Shown piece by piece: positions 1 to 5,916 of a stretch of 5,916 nucleotides of DNA (position 1 is the first letter of the stretch; each line of letters starts with the position of its first letter). The translations under genes were made by a program, and so were the position numbers. Source of the DNA: Roseburia sp. CAG:303 (lineage in GTDB: Bacteria > Bacillota > Clostridia > Lachnospirales > Lachnospiraceae); contig FR900092.1 in the NCBI GenBank assembly GCA_000437755.1, positions 5,033 through 10,948 on the forward strand, read 5' to 3'. The notes below the pieces were generated by a model. It searched no databases. It saw nothing but the letters and a program-made list of their open reading frames with translations, and was not told where the DNA came from.

Positions 1-310
1 GCTCTTCCGATGCAGTCTCTGTTTCCGTCGTTTCCTCTTCAGTGGTTTCTTCCGGAGTTTCTTTTCCTGCCATGCCTGATGCACCGTAGAAATCCTCCAG
101 TGTAGCTCCCACAAGAATGTTATCCATTCTCTCAAGTGATAAAACGTTGTTCATTTCTTTCGAATCAACTTTTTCAAACGATTCAACACCTGCCGTTTGC
201 GCTATTTCTTCACTTTTGTTTAAGCCACTGACAACAAGTCCGGCTGTTGCTGCAAACATAAAACCGCATGCAAGCAATGCAACTGCCTTATCGTGCTTTA
301 TAGCCTTCAT
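1..310 (-). CDS. N-terminal part of a probable exported or membrane-anchored protein with a Glu/Thr-rich linker (runs off left edge)
   Basis: This is the first 103 codons of a minus-strand gene whose 3' end lies outside the window; no stop is reached. The ATG at 310-308 is preceded by GGAGGA and a 4-base spacer, which fixes the start. The N-terminus is basic (MKAIKHDK), followed by a hydrophobic stretch at about residues 9-30 (AVALLACGFMFAATAGLVV), so it is a signal peptide or N-terminal anchor. Cys15 lies inside this stretch but is badly placed for a lipobox. Residues 31-80 are a mixed charged region, and from about residue 84 the chain is almost only Glu and Thr with some Pro, Ser and Ala, which resembles an extracellular linker. 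I do not recognise the family. In Clostridia such an N-terminus and acidic linker often precede a wall-associated domain such as SH3 or NlpC/P60, but that domain would be off the edge and is only a guess. The gene has its own promoter and a long structured leader. Confidence 0.8.
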   Translation of the reverse strand, partial: MKAIKHDKAVALLACGFMFAATAGLVVSGLNKSEEIAQTAGVESFEKVDSKEMNNVLSLERMDNILVGATLEDFYGASGMAGKETPEETTEEETTETETASEE

Positions 311-314
311 AAAG

Positions 315-320
315 TCCTCC
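315..320 (-). promoter_or_regulatory. Ribosome binding site of the exported-protein gene
   Basis: The minus strand reads GGAGGA, CTTT, ATG: a near-perfect Shine-Dalgarno at short spacing. It decides the start at 310 and lies just downstream of the small GNRA-type hairpin at 326-337, so it could be affected by folding of the leader. Confidence 0.85.
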
Positions 321-337
321 AATCCGCTGTCTCCAGC

Positions 338-416
338 ATATAATAAAACGCTGCTTTCTGTGTTTGTAAACTCGAGAGCGACGATACACTCTGTTTTCTT
401 CTGCGTTTTATTACAT
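338..416 (-). repeat. Inverted repeat forming a 14-bp stem in the leader
   Basis: The plus-strand arms are gcgttttattacat at 403-416 and atataataaaacgc at 338-351. Eleven consecutive bases (gcgttttatta) match exactly as reverse complements, then come one wobble position and two more pairs. The C/G base of the stem lies at the inner, loop-proximal side. The length and near-perfection make chance pairing inside so short a leader unlikely, although the A+T-rich part is compositionally easy. Confidence 0.75.
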
Positions 417-448
417 AATTGTTAAATTTATTGCAAGTTGTATTCAGC

Positions 449-477
449 ATAATAACAAATTAAATTTGATTTGTCAA
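449..477 (-). promoter_or_regulatory. Sigma-A-type promoter for the exported-protein gene
   Basis: The minus strand shows a consensus -35 TTGACA (477-472), a 17-base spacer and a -10 TATTAT (454-449, five of six consensus bases). This predicts transcription starting around 442, about 130 nt before the ATG at 310. The spacer carries a perfect 6-1-6 inverted repeat, CAAATT-A-AATTTG (plus strand 456-468), which might be an operator or simply A+T-rich chance. The promoter separates this gene from the upstream methyltransferase gene. Confidence 0.8.
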
Positions 478-541
478 CCCTAACAGAAAATTTTTTTACG
501 TTTTTTTCAGACAGAGATTTGCTTTTTTCCCGTATTTTCCA

Positions 542-1315
542 CTATTTCCGCTTATTTTTCCTGCTTTCATACATTAAAAGTGCGGCACTTACAGCAGCAT
601 TTAACGACTCCAGCTGCCCCTCCATCGGTATCTTCACCAGACAATCTGCCATGGCTGTTATCTGTTCCGACAATCCTTTTGATTCATTTCCAATCAGAAA
701 TGCACTGGAGGTTTCGTAGGATTCCTCGTCATAATTATTCTTCCCATCCAAATGGGCCGCATACACTTTCACGCCATCTTTTTTTAATTCATTTACGGCT
801 TCTCCCAAATCATCATATACCAGGAACGGTACCCGGAATACGGAGCCCATGGTGGAACGGATTACTTTCGGATTAAACAAATCCACCGTCTGTTTATTCA
901 TGATGACAGCATCCACACCTGCGCCCTCCGCCGTCCGCATAATTGTCCCGAGATTTCCAGGATCCTGCAGAGATTCCAGCAGAATAAATGTCTGTTTTTT
1001 ACTTTTATTCAGAATTGTTTTTAAATTATACTCTCTTTGTCTGACAATACAGATAATTCCCTGTGGAGTAACGGTATCACTGATATCCTTAAATATATTG
1101 TCCTTGACAATGATATAACTTCCTTTTACCGTATCTTTATTTTCTTTCAGAAATGACTCAGAAACATAGGTATTTACAATATCCTGTTTCGGAATCTCAC
1201 GGTAAAGTTTTATTCCTTCCGCCACAAAGAGCTTTTCCTTTTTTCTTGCAGAACTCTTTGTCTGCAGACGGTTAATATCTTTGATATGCTGGTTTGATAA
1301 TGAGCTGATAAACAT
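542..1315 (-). CDS. TrmH/SpoU-family RNA 2'-O-ribose methyltransferase
   Basis: A complete 257-residue protein of the SPOUT class, which binds S-adenosylmethionine in a trefoil knot and methylates a ribose 2'-OH in rRNA or tRNA in the cytoplasm. The three family motifs are visible: motif 1, DPGNLGTIMRTAEG at 118-131 with Asn121 and Arg127; motif 2, FLIGNESKGL at 206-215 with Asn210 and Glu211; motif 3, KIPMEGQLESLNAAVSAAL at 228-246 with Asn239. Residues 1 to about 95 form the N-terminal substrate-binding-like domain (KLFVAEGIKLYREI at 28-41 is typical). The C-terminus is a basic tail, RKNKRK. The target nucleotide cannot be read from sequence; Bacillus YsgA and RlmB are relatives. The ATG at 1315 is preceded by AAGGAG at 5-base spacing and lies 12 bases after the pfkA stop, so the two genes form one transcription unit. 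The stop is TAG. No GC-rich hairpin with a U-run follows, so the transcript end is not apparent. Confidence 0.93.
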   Translation of the reverse strand: MFISSLSNQHIKDINRLQTKSSARKKEKLFVAEGIKLYREIPKQDIVNTYVSESFLKENKDTVKGSYIIVKDNIFKDISDTVTPQGIICIVRQREYNLKTILNKSKKQTFILLESLQDPGNLGTIMRTAEGAGVDAVIMNKQTVDLFNPKVIRSTMGSVFRVPFLVYDDLGEAVNELKKDGVKVYAAHLDGKNNYDEESYETSSAFLIGNESKGLSEQITAMADCLVKIPMEGQLESLNAAVSAALLMYESRKNKRK

Positions 1316-1320
1316 ATTTT

Positions 1321-1326
1321 CTCCTT
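1321..1326 (-). promoter_or_regulatory. Ribosome binding site of the RNA methyltransferase gene
   Basis: AAGGAG on the minus strand, 5 bases before the ATG at 1315 and just after the pfkA TAA (1330-1328). It shows translation starting independently within a 12-base intergenic gap. Confidence 0.8.
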
Positions 1327-1327
1327 C

Positions 1328-2302
1328 TTATCTTGACAGCATCTTGCTTACTTCGTACTGATACTCTGGAATATCTTTTGTCATTGCCAGTGCTTCATCA
1401 ATCTCAAAGTCTACATAGTCGCCGCCTTTGTAAGCAACTACTCTGTTGCTTGCTCCCTGGCAGAGCAGATCAGCCGCATATGCACCCATAATGGAAGCAT
1501 ACATTCTGTCTTTACAGGTCGGTGAACCACCTCGCTGCATATGTCCGAGAATGGTTGCTCTTGTTTCCATACCGGTAGCTGCTTCGATTCGTTTCGCCAT
1601 GGAAGCGGAATGTCCGATTCCTTCTGCATTGATAATAATATGGTGCTTCTTTCCTTTTTTTCTTGATTCTATAATATGGTTGATTAACTTCTGTTCATCG
1701 TGATTGTAACGCTCCGGCAGAAGAATATCTTCCGCACCGTTTGCAATACCGCACCAGAGTGCAATGTATCCGGCATGTCTGCCCATAACCTCGATGATAC
1801 TGCATCTCTCATGGGAAGTGGATGTATCCCTTACTTTATCAATCGCATCCATAGCAGTATTTACCGCAGTATCAAAACCAATGGTAAAGTCTGTACATGC
1901 AATATCCAGATCTATGGTTCCCGGTACACCGATGGTATTGATTCCAAGATGGGCAAGTTTCTGTGCTCCTCTGAATGAACCATCACCACCGATAACAACC
2001 AGTCCGTCAATTCCATGCTTTCTGCAGATATCTGCACCCTTCTGCTGACCTTCCGGTGTTACGAATTCCATACAGCGTGCTGTTCCAAGTATTGTTCCGC
2101 CCCGCTGGATGATATCAGAAACACTGTGTGCATCCATGTCAATGATTTCTTCTTCAAGAAGTCCCTGATATCCACGCATGATTCCTTTTACCTTTTTTCC
2201 TTTGGAAAGTGCGGTACGCACTACTGCACGAATCGCAGCATTCATTCCAGGTGCATCTCCACCGCTTGTCAGTACGCCTATTGTATTAATTTCATGTGCC
2301 AT
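1328..2302 (-). CDS. pfkA: ATP-dependent 6-phosphofructokinase
   Basis: A complete 324-residue protein, close to the 319-320 residues of bacterial PFK-1. It phosphorylates fructose 6-phosphate to fructose 1,6-bisphosphate, the committed step of glycolysis, as a cytoplasmic homotetramer. Visible motifs: TSGGDAPGMNAAIR at 12-25 (nucleotide loop), Arg76, GGDGS at 105-109, PGTIDLD at 127-133 with the catalytic-base equivalent Asp131, MGRHAG at 173-178 with Arg175, Glu227, and TRATILGHMQRGGS at 247-260 with the fructose 6-phosphate ligands Arg248, His254 and Arg257. Gly108 and Gly128 sit where PPi-dependent enzymes carry Asp and Lys, which points to ATP as donor. Effector-site residues Arg25, Arg29, Arg158, Glu191 and the GKKH stretch (217-220) are present. 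Odd point: Leu132 replaces the Asn of the usual TIDND motif. The ATG at 2302 follows AGGAGG at 9-base spacing. The gene has its own promoter in the gap after dnaE and is followed 12 bases later by the methyltransferase gene. Confidence 0.97.
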   Translation of the reverse strand: MAHEINTIGVLTSGGDAPGMNAAIRAVVRTALSKGKKVKGIMRGYQGLLEEEIIDMDAHSVSDIIQRGGTILGTARCMEFVTPEGQQKGADICRKHGIDGLVVIGGDGSFRGAQKLAHLGINTIGVPGTIDLDIACTDFTIGFDTAVNTAMDAIDKVRDTSTSHERCSIIEVMGRHAGYIALWCGIANGAEDILLPERYNHDEQKLINHIIESRKKGKKHHIIINAEGIGHSASMAKRIEAATGMETRATILGHMQRGGSPTCKDRMYASIMGAYAADLLCQGASNRVVAYKGGDYVDFEIDEALAMTKDIPEYQYEVSKMLSR

Positions 2303-2311
2303 AATAAAGTC

Positions 2312-2317
2312 CCTCCT
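2312..2317 (-). promoter_or_regulatory. Ribosome binding site of pfkA
   Basis: AGGAGG on the minus strand, 9 bases before the ATG at 2302; it supports this start, which gives the standard PFK N-terminus. Confidence 0.85.
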
Positions 2318-2349
2318 AATTCAGGTTTTCAAGATATGCTCTTTTTCCT

Positions 2350-2378
2350 ATTTTAATACTATTTATTACCAATTTCAA
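2350..2378 (-). promoter_or_regulatory. Sigma-A-type promoter for pfkA and the methyltransferase gene
   Basis: In the dnaE-pfkA gap the minus strand reads TTGAAA (2378-2373, five of six -35 consensus bases), a 17-base spacer, then TAAAAT (2355-2350, five of six -10 consensus bases). The predicted start near 2343 gives a leader of about 40 nt containing the pfkA Shine-Dalgarno. No terminator is visible between dnaE and this promoter, so pfkA may also receive dnaE read-through. The gap is A+T-rich, which raises the chance of a fortuitous match. Confidence 0.6.
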
Positions 2379-2387
2379 CATTTATTT

Positions 2388-5300
2388 TCAGGAAACAATC
2401 CGCACATTATTTTCTCCGAACAAAGCCTGCATTTTCCACAGAAACTGCTGATCTGCGTTTACATTACAGGATGCAGGAAGTATTTTTTTCGCCTTTTCCT
2501 GATTCAGGTAAATCACAATTTTATCCTTTCCATTGGAAAGCTTTATCTGTTCCAGAAGCTGCGGGTATTTTTCCTCATACTCTTGCTTATTTTCGAAACG
2601 GATCCACAATTCTGACGATTTATCATCAAACGAGGTAATCGTCTCACAAATCATCTTTGCATTTTCTTCACCTCCGGATGTCACACGTCCGGTAATAAAA
2701 ACTTTATTGTCTTCTGCAATGATTTGTCTGTATTTTTCGTACAATTTAGGAAATACTAACACTTCTACTGTTCCATATAAATCTTCAATTGTGACAAATG
2801 CCATAACGGAATTCTGCTTTGTTACTTTTACGGTAACCTCGGAAATAATTCCTCCGATTATCTCCCTTGCATTGTCTGCCACGGCGGTTTCATCCTCATC
2901 ATTCAGCTGAAAATCAAGACTTGTCCTTGTGATATTCTTTTTCCACATATTCTGGTATTCTTCCAGAGGATGTCCACTGACATATAATCCGATGACTTCT
3001 TTCTCAAAGACAAGTATTTCCTGTTTTGAAAATTCATTCACTTTCGGAAATTTTATTTCAAAATCTGACTTTAATTCATCGTCCACGATGTCAAAAAGGG
3101 ACATCTGTCCTGCCATCATCTTCTTTTTTGACTGTGAGATATTGTCCATAATCGATGTGTAAATCATCATTTTCTGCCTCCGGTTTCCTTCCAGGCAGTC
3201 CAATGCTCCGGCCTTGATCAGACTTTCCACGATTCTCTTGCTCAGGTCACATTCGGAAATTCTTTCCAGAAATTCCTGAAGATTCTGAAACGGCCCTCTC
3301 GCATTTCTTTCCGACACAAGCTGATCTACCATGGCTTTTCCGATACTTTTCAAAGCAGACAGACCATAGCGGATCGCACCGCCCTGTGCCGTGAAATTCC
3401 GTTCACTCTGGTTAATATCCGGCGGCAATATGTCAATGCCCATGCCTTTACAGGTCTGCACATATTCAATTACTTTGGATGAATTGTCGATGACACTGGT
3501 CAGAAGGGATGCCATAAATTCTACCGGATAGTAGTACTTCAGATATGCTGTCTGGTAAGATACCACACCATAGGCTGCCGCATGGGACTTATTGAATGCG
3601 TACTTTGCAAAATCGATCATTTCGTCATAGATTTTATTTGCCGTTGCTTCGTCAATTCCCCGCTTAATACAGCCATCCACACCTTCTTCTTCATTTCCGT
3701 AAACGAAGTTTTTCCTTTCCTTCTCCATGACCGCCTGCTTTTTCTTTGACATTGCTCTTCTTAAAAGATCACTTCGTCCCAGGGTGTAGCCAGCCAGATC
3801 CCTTACGATCTGCATAACCTGTTCCTGATAAACGATACACCCGTGTGTTGTCTTTAAAATCGGCTCCAGCTGCGGACAGTCATAGGTGATGGAATCCCGG
3901 TCATTTTTTCCTTTCAGATACTTTGGAATAAAGTCCATCGGTCCCGGACGGTATAATGCGATTCCGGCTATGATATCTTCCAGGCTCTCCGGCTTTAATT
4001 CTTTCATGAAACTCTTCATGCCGGCACTTTCTATCTGGAATATTCCATCGGTTTTACCGGTTCCGATGTAATCCAGCACCTGTTTATCGTTATAATCTAT
4101 ATCATGCAGATTTATCGTGACTCCTTTGTTTTTCTTCACGAGATTTACGGCATCCTGAATGACGGTAAGGGTACGCAGTCCGAGGAAGTCCATCTTAAGC
4201 AGTCCCAATTCTTCCAGTGTGGTCATGATGTACTGGGTTGTAATCGTTCCATCCGAGGAACGGGACAGCGGCACATACTCATCTACTGCTTTCTGGCTGA
4301 TTAATACGCCGGCAGCATGCATGGAAGTATGACGCGGCAGTCCTTCCAGCCTTTTAGACATATCGATGAGGTATTTTATCTGACTGTTTTCATCGTATTC
4401 CTTCTTTAATAAAGGGTTCATTTTCAATGCCTTGTCAATGGTGATATTGAGTTCTTTTGGTATCATCTTTGCAATGGCATCCACCTGTGCATACGGCATA
4501 TCCAGCACACGCCCCACGTCACGGATAACACCCTTTGCGGCAAGTGTTCCAAAGGTTACAATCTGTGCCACATTGTCCTTGCCGTATTTTGATACTACAT
4601 AGTCAATTACTTCCCCACGTCTTTCGTAGCAGAAATCCACGTCGATATCAGGCATGCTGACTCGCTCCGGATTCAGGAAACGTTCAAACAGAAGGTCATA
4701 TTTTAACGGATCAATATCGGTAATTGCCAGTGTATATGCAACGATACTTCCCGCTGCCGAACCTCTTCCCGGACCTACCATGATTCCATTTGTCTTTGCA
4801 TAATTAATGAAATCCCATACAATAAGGAAGTAATCGATAAATCCCATGTTCCGGATGACAGATAATTCATAATCCAATCTTTCCGTCAGTTCCGGCTTTT
4901 CACTTCCATATCTCCGGTTTAATCCCTCATAACACAGGTGATGAAGGTAGTGCCAGGACGCCTCGCCTTCTTCTTCCTCACTGTCCCAGAATTCCTTTGG
5001 TACCTGGTATTTCGGAAGTTTGCGGACGCCAAATTCTATCTCCACATTACACCGTGCGGCTATTTTAGCCGTATTATCGATTGCCTGCAGGGCATATGGG
5101 AATAAGGCCCGCATCTCCTCTTCGCTTTTTAAATAATACTGACCGCCTTCGTATCTCATACGGTCCTCATCCATGACTTTTTTTCCAGTCTGTATACACA
5201 GAAGAATATCATGTGCCTCGTAATCCGTGTCATAGATATAGTGAATATCGTTCGTCGCAACTAACTCGATACCCAGTTCGCTGCTCATCCGCAGCAAATC

Positions 5301-5864
5301 CATATTTACTTTTTTCTGCATATCAATGCCATGATCCTGCAGTTCCAGAAAGAAATTCCCCTTTCCAAAGATCTTCTGATATCTGAGGGCGGATTTGCAT
5401 GCCTCATCATACATATTTCTGGCAAGGTATTTCTGGACTTCTCCCGCAAGACACGCACTCAGTGCTATAATGCCTTCCGAATACTGTTCTAATACTTCAT
5501 AATCCACTCTCGGCTTATAATAATAACCTTCCGTAAATCCTTTTGATACGATTTTCATCAGATTGTGATAACCCCGGTCATTTTCCGCAAGCAGCACCAG
5601 ATGATAATACCTGTCCTCATTATGCCCGGTCTCCTTTTCAAATCTTGAGCCCGGCGAGACATAGATCTCACAGCCGATAATCGGTTTTATTCCGGCATCC
5701 TTCGCCGCCCGGTAGAAATCAATGACTCCATACATAACCCCATGATCGGTAATTGCAAGGCTGTCCATACCGAGTTCCTTCGCCCGTGCCACGAGTTCCT
5801 TTATTTTACTTGAACCATCCAGCAGACTATATTCCGTATGTACATGCAGATGTGTAAATGCCAT
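2388..5864 (-). CDS. dnaE: DNA polymerase III subunit alpha (DnaE)
   Basis: A complete 1158-residue C-family replicative polymerase, near the 1160 residues of E. coli DnaE and longer than the 1115 of B. subtilis DnaE. Domains in order: PHP (1 to about 270) with HLHVH at 5-9, ITDHG at 38-42, GCEIY at 64-68 and TNDIHY at 204-209; palm with GPGRGSAAGS at 364-373, PDIDVDF at 405-411 (catalytic Asp406 and Asp408) and KMDFLGLRTLT at 557-567 (third Asp559); fingers at about 560-810 with LYRPGPMDF at 637-645 and FNKSHAAAYG at 757-766; helix-hairpin-helix at about 815-890; a beta-clamp-binding peptide QMSLF at 920-924; OB fold at about 1000-1080; and a short C-terminal domain. There is no inserted DnaQ-like exonuclease, so this is not PolC. 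In Firmicutes DnaE usually works beside PolC, extending primers; PolC would be elsewhere in the genome. The ATG at 5864 follows AAAGGAG at 6-base spacing and gives the standard N-terminus. The stop is TGA. Confidence 0.98.
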   Translation of the reverse strand: MAFTHLHVHTEYSLLDGSSKIKELVARAKELGMDSLAITDHGVMYGVIDFYRAAKDAGIKPIIGCEIYVSPGSRFEKETGHNEDRYYHLVLLAENDRGYHNLMKIVSKGFTEGYYYKPRVDYEVLEQYSEGIIALSACLAGEVQKYLARNMYDEACKSALRYQKIFGKGNFFLELQDHGIDMQKKVNMDLLRMSSELGIELVATNDIHYIYDTDYEAHDILLCIQTGKKVMDEDRMRYEGGQYYLKSEEEMRALFPYALQAIDNTAKIAARCNVEIEFGVRKLPKYQVPKEFWDSEEEEGEASWHYLHHLCYEGLNRRYGSEKPELTERLDYELSVIRNMGFIDYFLIVWDFINYAKTNGIMVGPGRGSAAGSIVAYTLAITDIDPLKYDLLFERFLNPERVSMPDIDVDFCYERRGEVIDYVVSKYGKDNVAQIVTFGTLAAKGVIRDVGRVLDMPYAQVDAIAKMIPKELNITIDKALKMNPLLKKEYDENSQIKYLIDMSKRLEGLPRHTSMHAAGVLISQKAVDEYVPLSRSSDGTITTQYIMTTLEELGLLKMDFLGLRTLTVIQDAVNLVKKNKGVTINLHDIDYNDKQVLDYIGTGKTDGIFQIESAGMKSFMKELKPESLEDIIAGIALYRPGPMDFIPKYLKGKNDRDSITYDCPQLEPILKTTHGCIVYQEQVMQIVRDLAGYTLGRSDLLRRAMSKKKQAVMEKERKNFVYGNEEEGVDGCIKRGIDEATANKIYDEMIDFAKYAFNKSHAAAYGVVSYQTAYLKYYYPVEFMASLLTSVIDNSSKVIEYVQTCKGMGIDILPPDINQSERNFTAQGGAIRYGLSALKSIGKAMVDQLVSERNARGPFQNLQEFLERISECDLSKRIVESLIKAGALDCLEGNRRQKMMIYTSIMDNISQSKKKMMAGQMSLFDIVDDELKSDFEIKFPKVNEFSKQEILVFEKEVIGLYVSGHPLEEYQNMWKKNITRTSLDFQLNDEDETAVADNAREIIGGIISEVTVKVTKQNSVMAFVTIEDLYGTVEVLVFPKLYEKYRQIIAEDNKVFITGRVTSGGEENAKMICETITSFDDKSSELWIRFENKQEYEEKYPQLLEQIKLSNGKDKIVIYLNQEKAKKILPASCNVNADQQFLWKMQALFGENNVRIVS
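3093..3107 (-). other. Sliding-clamp-binding motif within dnaE
   Basis: Codons 920-924 encode QMSLF, matching the QLxLF-type peptide that docks in the hydrophobic pocket of the beta clamp (DnaN). It lies between the helix-hairpin-helix region and the OB fold, as the internal clamp motif does in E. coli DnaE. It tethers the polymerase for processive synthesis. Confidence 0.85.
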
Positions 5865-5870
5865 GTTGCA

Positions 5871-5877
5871 CTCCTTT
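5871..5877 (-). promoter_or_regulatory. Ribosome binding site of dnaE
   Basis: AAAGGAG on the minus strand, 6 bases before the ATG at 5864. The remaining 39 bases to the window edge are A+T-rich and show no convincing -35/-10 pair and no clear end of an upstream gene, so the dnaE promoter or upstream operon partner lies outside. Confidence 0.8.
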
Positions 5878-5916
5878 CTGTTGATTGATAATAGTTAATT
5901 GCGAAACTCATAATTT

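Larger units (their letters stand above)
311..442 (-). promoter_or_regulatory. Long structured 5' leader of the exported-protein gene (candidate cis-regulatory RNA)
   Basis: From the inferred transcription start near 442 to the start codon is about 130 nt. Seen directly: the segments at 403-416 and 338-351 are complementary over 14 consecutive pairs in the minus-strand RNA, 13 Watson-Crick and one G-U, with one further U-G pair possible at the outer end. They enclose 51 nt that hold a 6-bp hairpin at 375-392 (AGAGUG with CGCUCU). A third hairpin at 326-337 (GCUG, GAGA loop, CAGC) follows directly and ends 5 bases before the Shine-Dalgarno. There is no U-run after any stem, so it does not look like an intrinsic terminator or attenuator. 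I matched it to no known riboswitch class. Regulation of translation or mRNA stability is inference. Confidence 0.5.

Noticed and set aside
264..268. Cys15 of the exported protein as a lipoprotein lipobox (LLAC).
   Set aside because: Charged residues lie too close before it and the hydrophobic segment continues about 15 residues past the Cys, which fits a signal peptide or anchor better.
307..339. A 10-codon leader ORF (MLETADWRTL) whose TGA overlaps the exported-protein ATG as ATGA.
   Set aside because: The overlap looks like translational coupling, but its ATG has no Shine-Dalgarno and lies inside the predicted stem. Such short ORFs arise easily by chance, and the main gene has its own strong site.
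488..508. Plus-strand T-runs as an intrinsic terminator.
   Set aside because: The runs are T on the plus strand, where no gene precedes them; for minus-strand transcripts they are A-runs, and there is no GC-rich stem beside them.
117..719. Plus-strand open frames at 117-425 and 471-719, and others opposite pfkA and dnaE.
   Set aside because: They mostly run antisense to well-supported genes, have no family-like motifs and lack convincing ribosome binding sites. Their serine-, phenylalanine- and isoleucine-rich composition is what reverse reading of A+T-rich genes produces.
2126..2131. Ala58 of PfkA where E. coli has effector-site Arg54, suggesting lost allostery.
   Set aside because: Bacillus-type phosphofructokinases also lack Arg here and are still allosteric, and the other effector residues are present.
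5888..5893. TATTAT on the minus strand upstream of dnaE as a -10 box.
   Set aside because: The position 17 bases upstream reads AAATTA, far from TTGACA, and the window ends there. One A+T-rich hexamer is not enough.

Overview
This window looks like core chromosome from an A+T-leaning Gram-positive anaerobe, most likely class Clostridia and plausibly Lachnospiraceae. That placement is an inference. It rests on strong GGAGG-type ribosome binding sites, the style of the PfkA and DnaE sequences, and a gene order in which dnaE is followed directly by pfkA. No search could be run. All genes lie on the minus strand, so the window reads biologically from right to left.

Layout from right to left. (1) dnaE, 2388-5864: a complete DNA polymerase III alpha subunit of 1158 residues. 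Only a 52-base upstream stub is in the window. (2) An 85-base gap, 2303-2387, with no visible terminator but a good sigma-A-like promoter (TTGAAA, 17-base spacer, TAAAAT). (3) pfkA, 1328-2302: a complete ATP-type 6-phosphofructokinase. (4) Twelve bases later, a TrmH/SpoU-family RNA 2'-O-ribose methyltransferase, 542-1315, evidently co-transcribed with pfkA. (5) A 231-base A+T-rich gap, 311-541, with an almost consensus promoter (TTGACA, 17, TATTAT) and a leader of about 130 nt that can fold into a long stem. (6) The 5' end of a gene for a probably exported, Glu/Thr-rich protein, 1-310, running off the left edge.

The first three genes are housekeeping: replication, the committed step of glycolysis, and RNA modification. 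The dnaE-pfkA adjacency recalls the Bacillus subtilis dnaE-ytsJ-accDA-pfkA-pyk region. No mobile element, CRISPR array, tRNA, rRNA or plus-strand gene is supported. The one item that may be undescribed is the structured leader in front of the exported-protein gene. The rest is ordinary.
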